From positions 930,001 through 994,000 of the forward strand of contig NZ_CP186540.1 in assembly GCF_049389645.1 (NCBI RefSeq): a DNA stretch of 64,000 nt, read 5' to 3'. A program made the translations under genes and the position numbers. The stretch is from Alkalibacterium sp049389645 (GTDB lineage: Bacteria > Bacillota > Bacilli > Lactobacillales > Carnobacteriaceae_A). Below are positions 63,985 through 64,000 of this stretch, one piece after another (positions within the stretch are counted from its first letter, which is position 1; each line of letters begins with the position of its first letter). The notes below the pieces were generated by a model. The model saw nothing but the letters and a program-made list of their open reading frames with translations, did no database searches and had not been told where the DNA came from.

Positions 63985-64000
63985 AAAAATGCCGCCTCCA

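Overview
The window looks like the chromosome of a low-GC Gram-positive bacterium of the order Lactobacillales. A halo- or alkali-tolerant Carnobacteriaceae type (Alkalibacterium or Marinilactibacillus-like) is my best guess. The reasons are strong AGGAGG-type ribosome sites, TTG/GTG starts, a sortase-type surface protein, acidic extracellular proteins, an osmoprotectant ABC transporter and a maltose-phosphorylase pathway. No rRNA or tRNA gene was seen.

1-22.6 kb is an alpha-glucan locus, almost all on the minus strand. A cell-wall two-headed (amylo)pullulanase cuts alpha-glucan outside, MalE-MalF-MalG import maltodextrins, and a cytoplasmic set (neopullulanase-type GH13_20, maltose phosphorylase, beta-phosphoglucomutase, oligo-1,6-glucosidase) turns them into glucose and glucose 6-phosphate. 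A LacI-family regulator, a GH42 beta-galactosidase and an orphan JetD-like (TIGR02679/DUF2399) protein follow. The malE and neopullulanase promoters carry the same operator (consensus TGTTACCGGTAACA) at the same 12-bp distance from -35, a geometry that suggests activation by a MalR-type LacI protein. Left of the pullulanase lies a decayed duplicate of the malG-pullulanase pair.

22.8-37 kb holds a membrane-tethered subtilase, small membrane proteins, an arsD-arsA pair without a visible pump gene, an osmoprotectant transporter and guaB-guaA. Four intergenic spaces (13.5, 18.1-18.4, 25.2-25.6 and 33.3-33.5 kb) are filled with arrays of hairpins whose arms share an array-specific word.

37-54.7 kb is a mosaic. 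It has a diverged second copy of the guaA 3' end, an AT-rich patch with a PIN-like nuclease, a HEPN-like protein and a dead tyrosine integrase (a probable guaA-targeted island), and three paralogues of a small membrane protein, two with duplicated upstream DNA. Housekeeping and accessory genes follow (csaA, GrpB-like protein, EndA-like lipoprotein nuclease, glycerophosphodiesterase, katA under a PerR-like box, truA). The patch ends in decayed DNA and a dead IS110 transposase.

54.7-63.4 kb is the most interesting part: a complete lasso-peptide locus, read leftwards as precursor A, HPr-kinase-like K, protease B2, cyclase C, ABC transporters D1 and D2, RRE protein B1 and nucleotidyltransferase N. 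The precursor has the full leader signature YxxPxLxxxGxxxxxT. Its predicted core is SGKFGWGGDHYSTRNS, with a Ser1-Asp9 ring and a C-terminal Ser that fits the paeninodin-type kinase. A perfect 22-bp palindrome covers its transcription start. Two lesions (a one-base slip in an A-run in C, a TAA in D2) mean the locus is either decaying, switched off in this clone, or affected by sequence errors. A dead ISL3 transposase closes the window.
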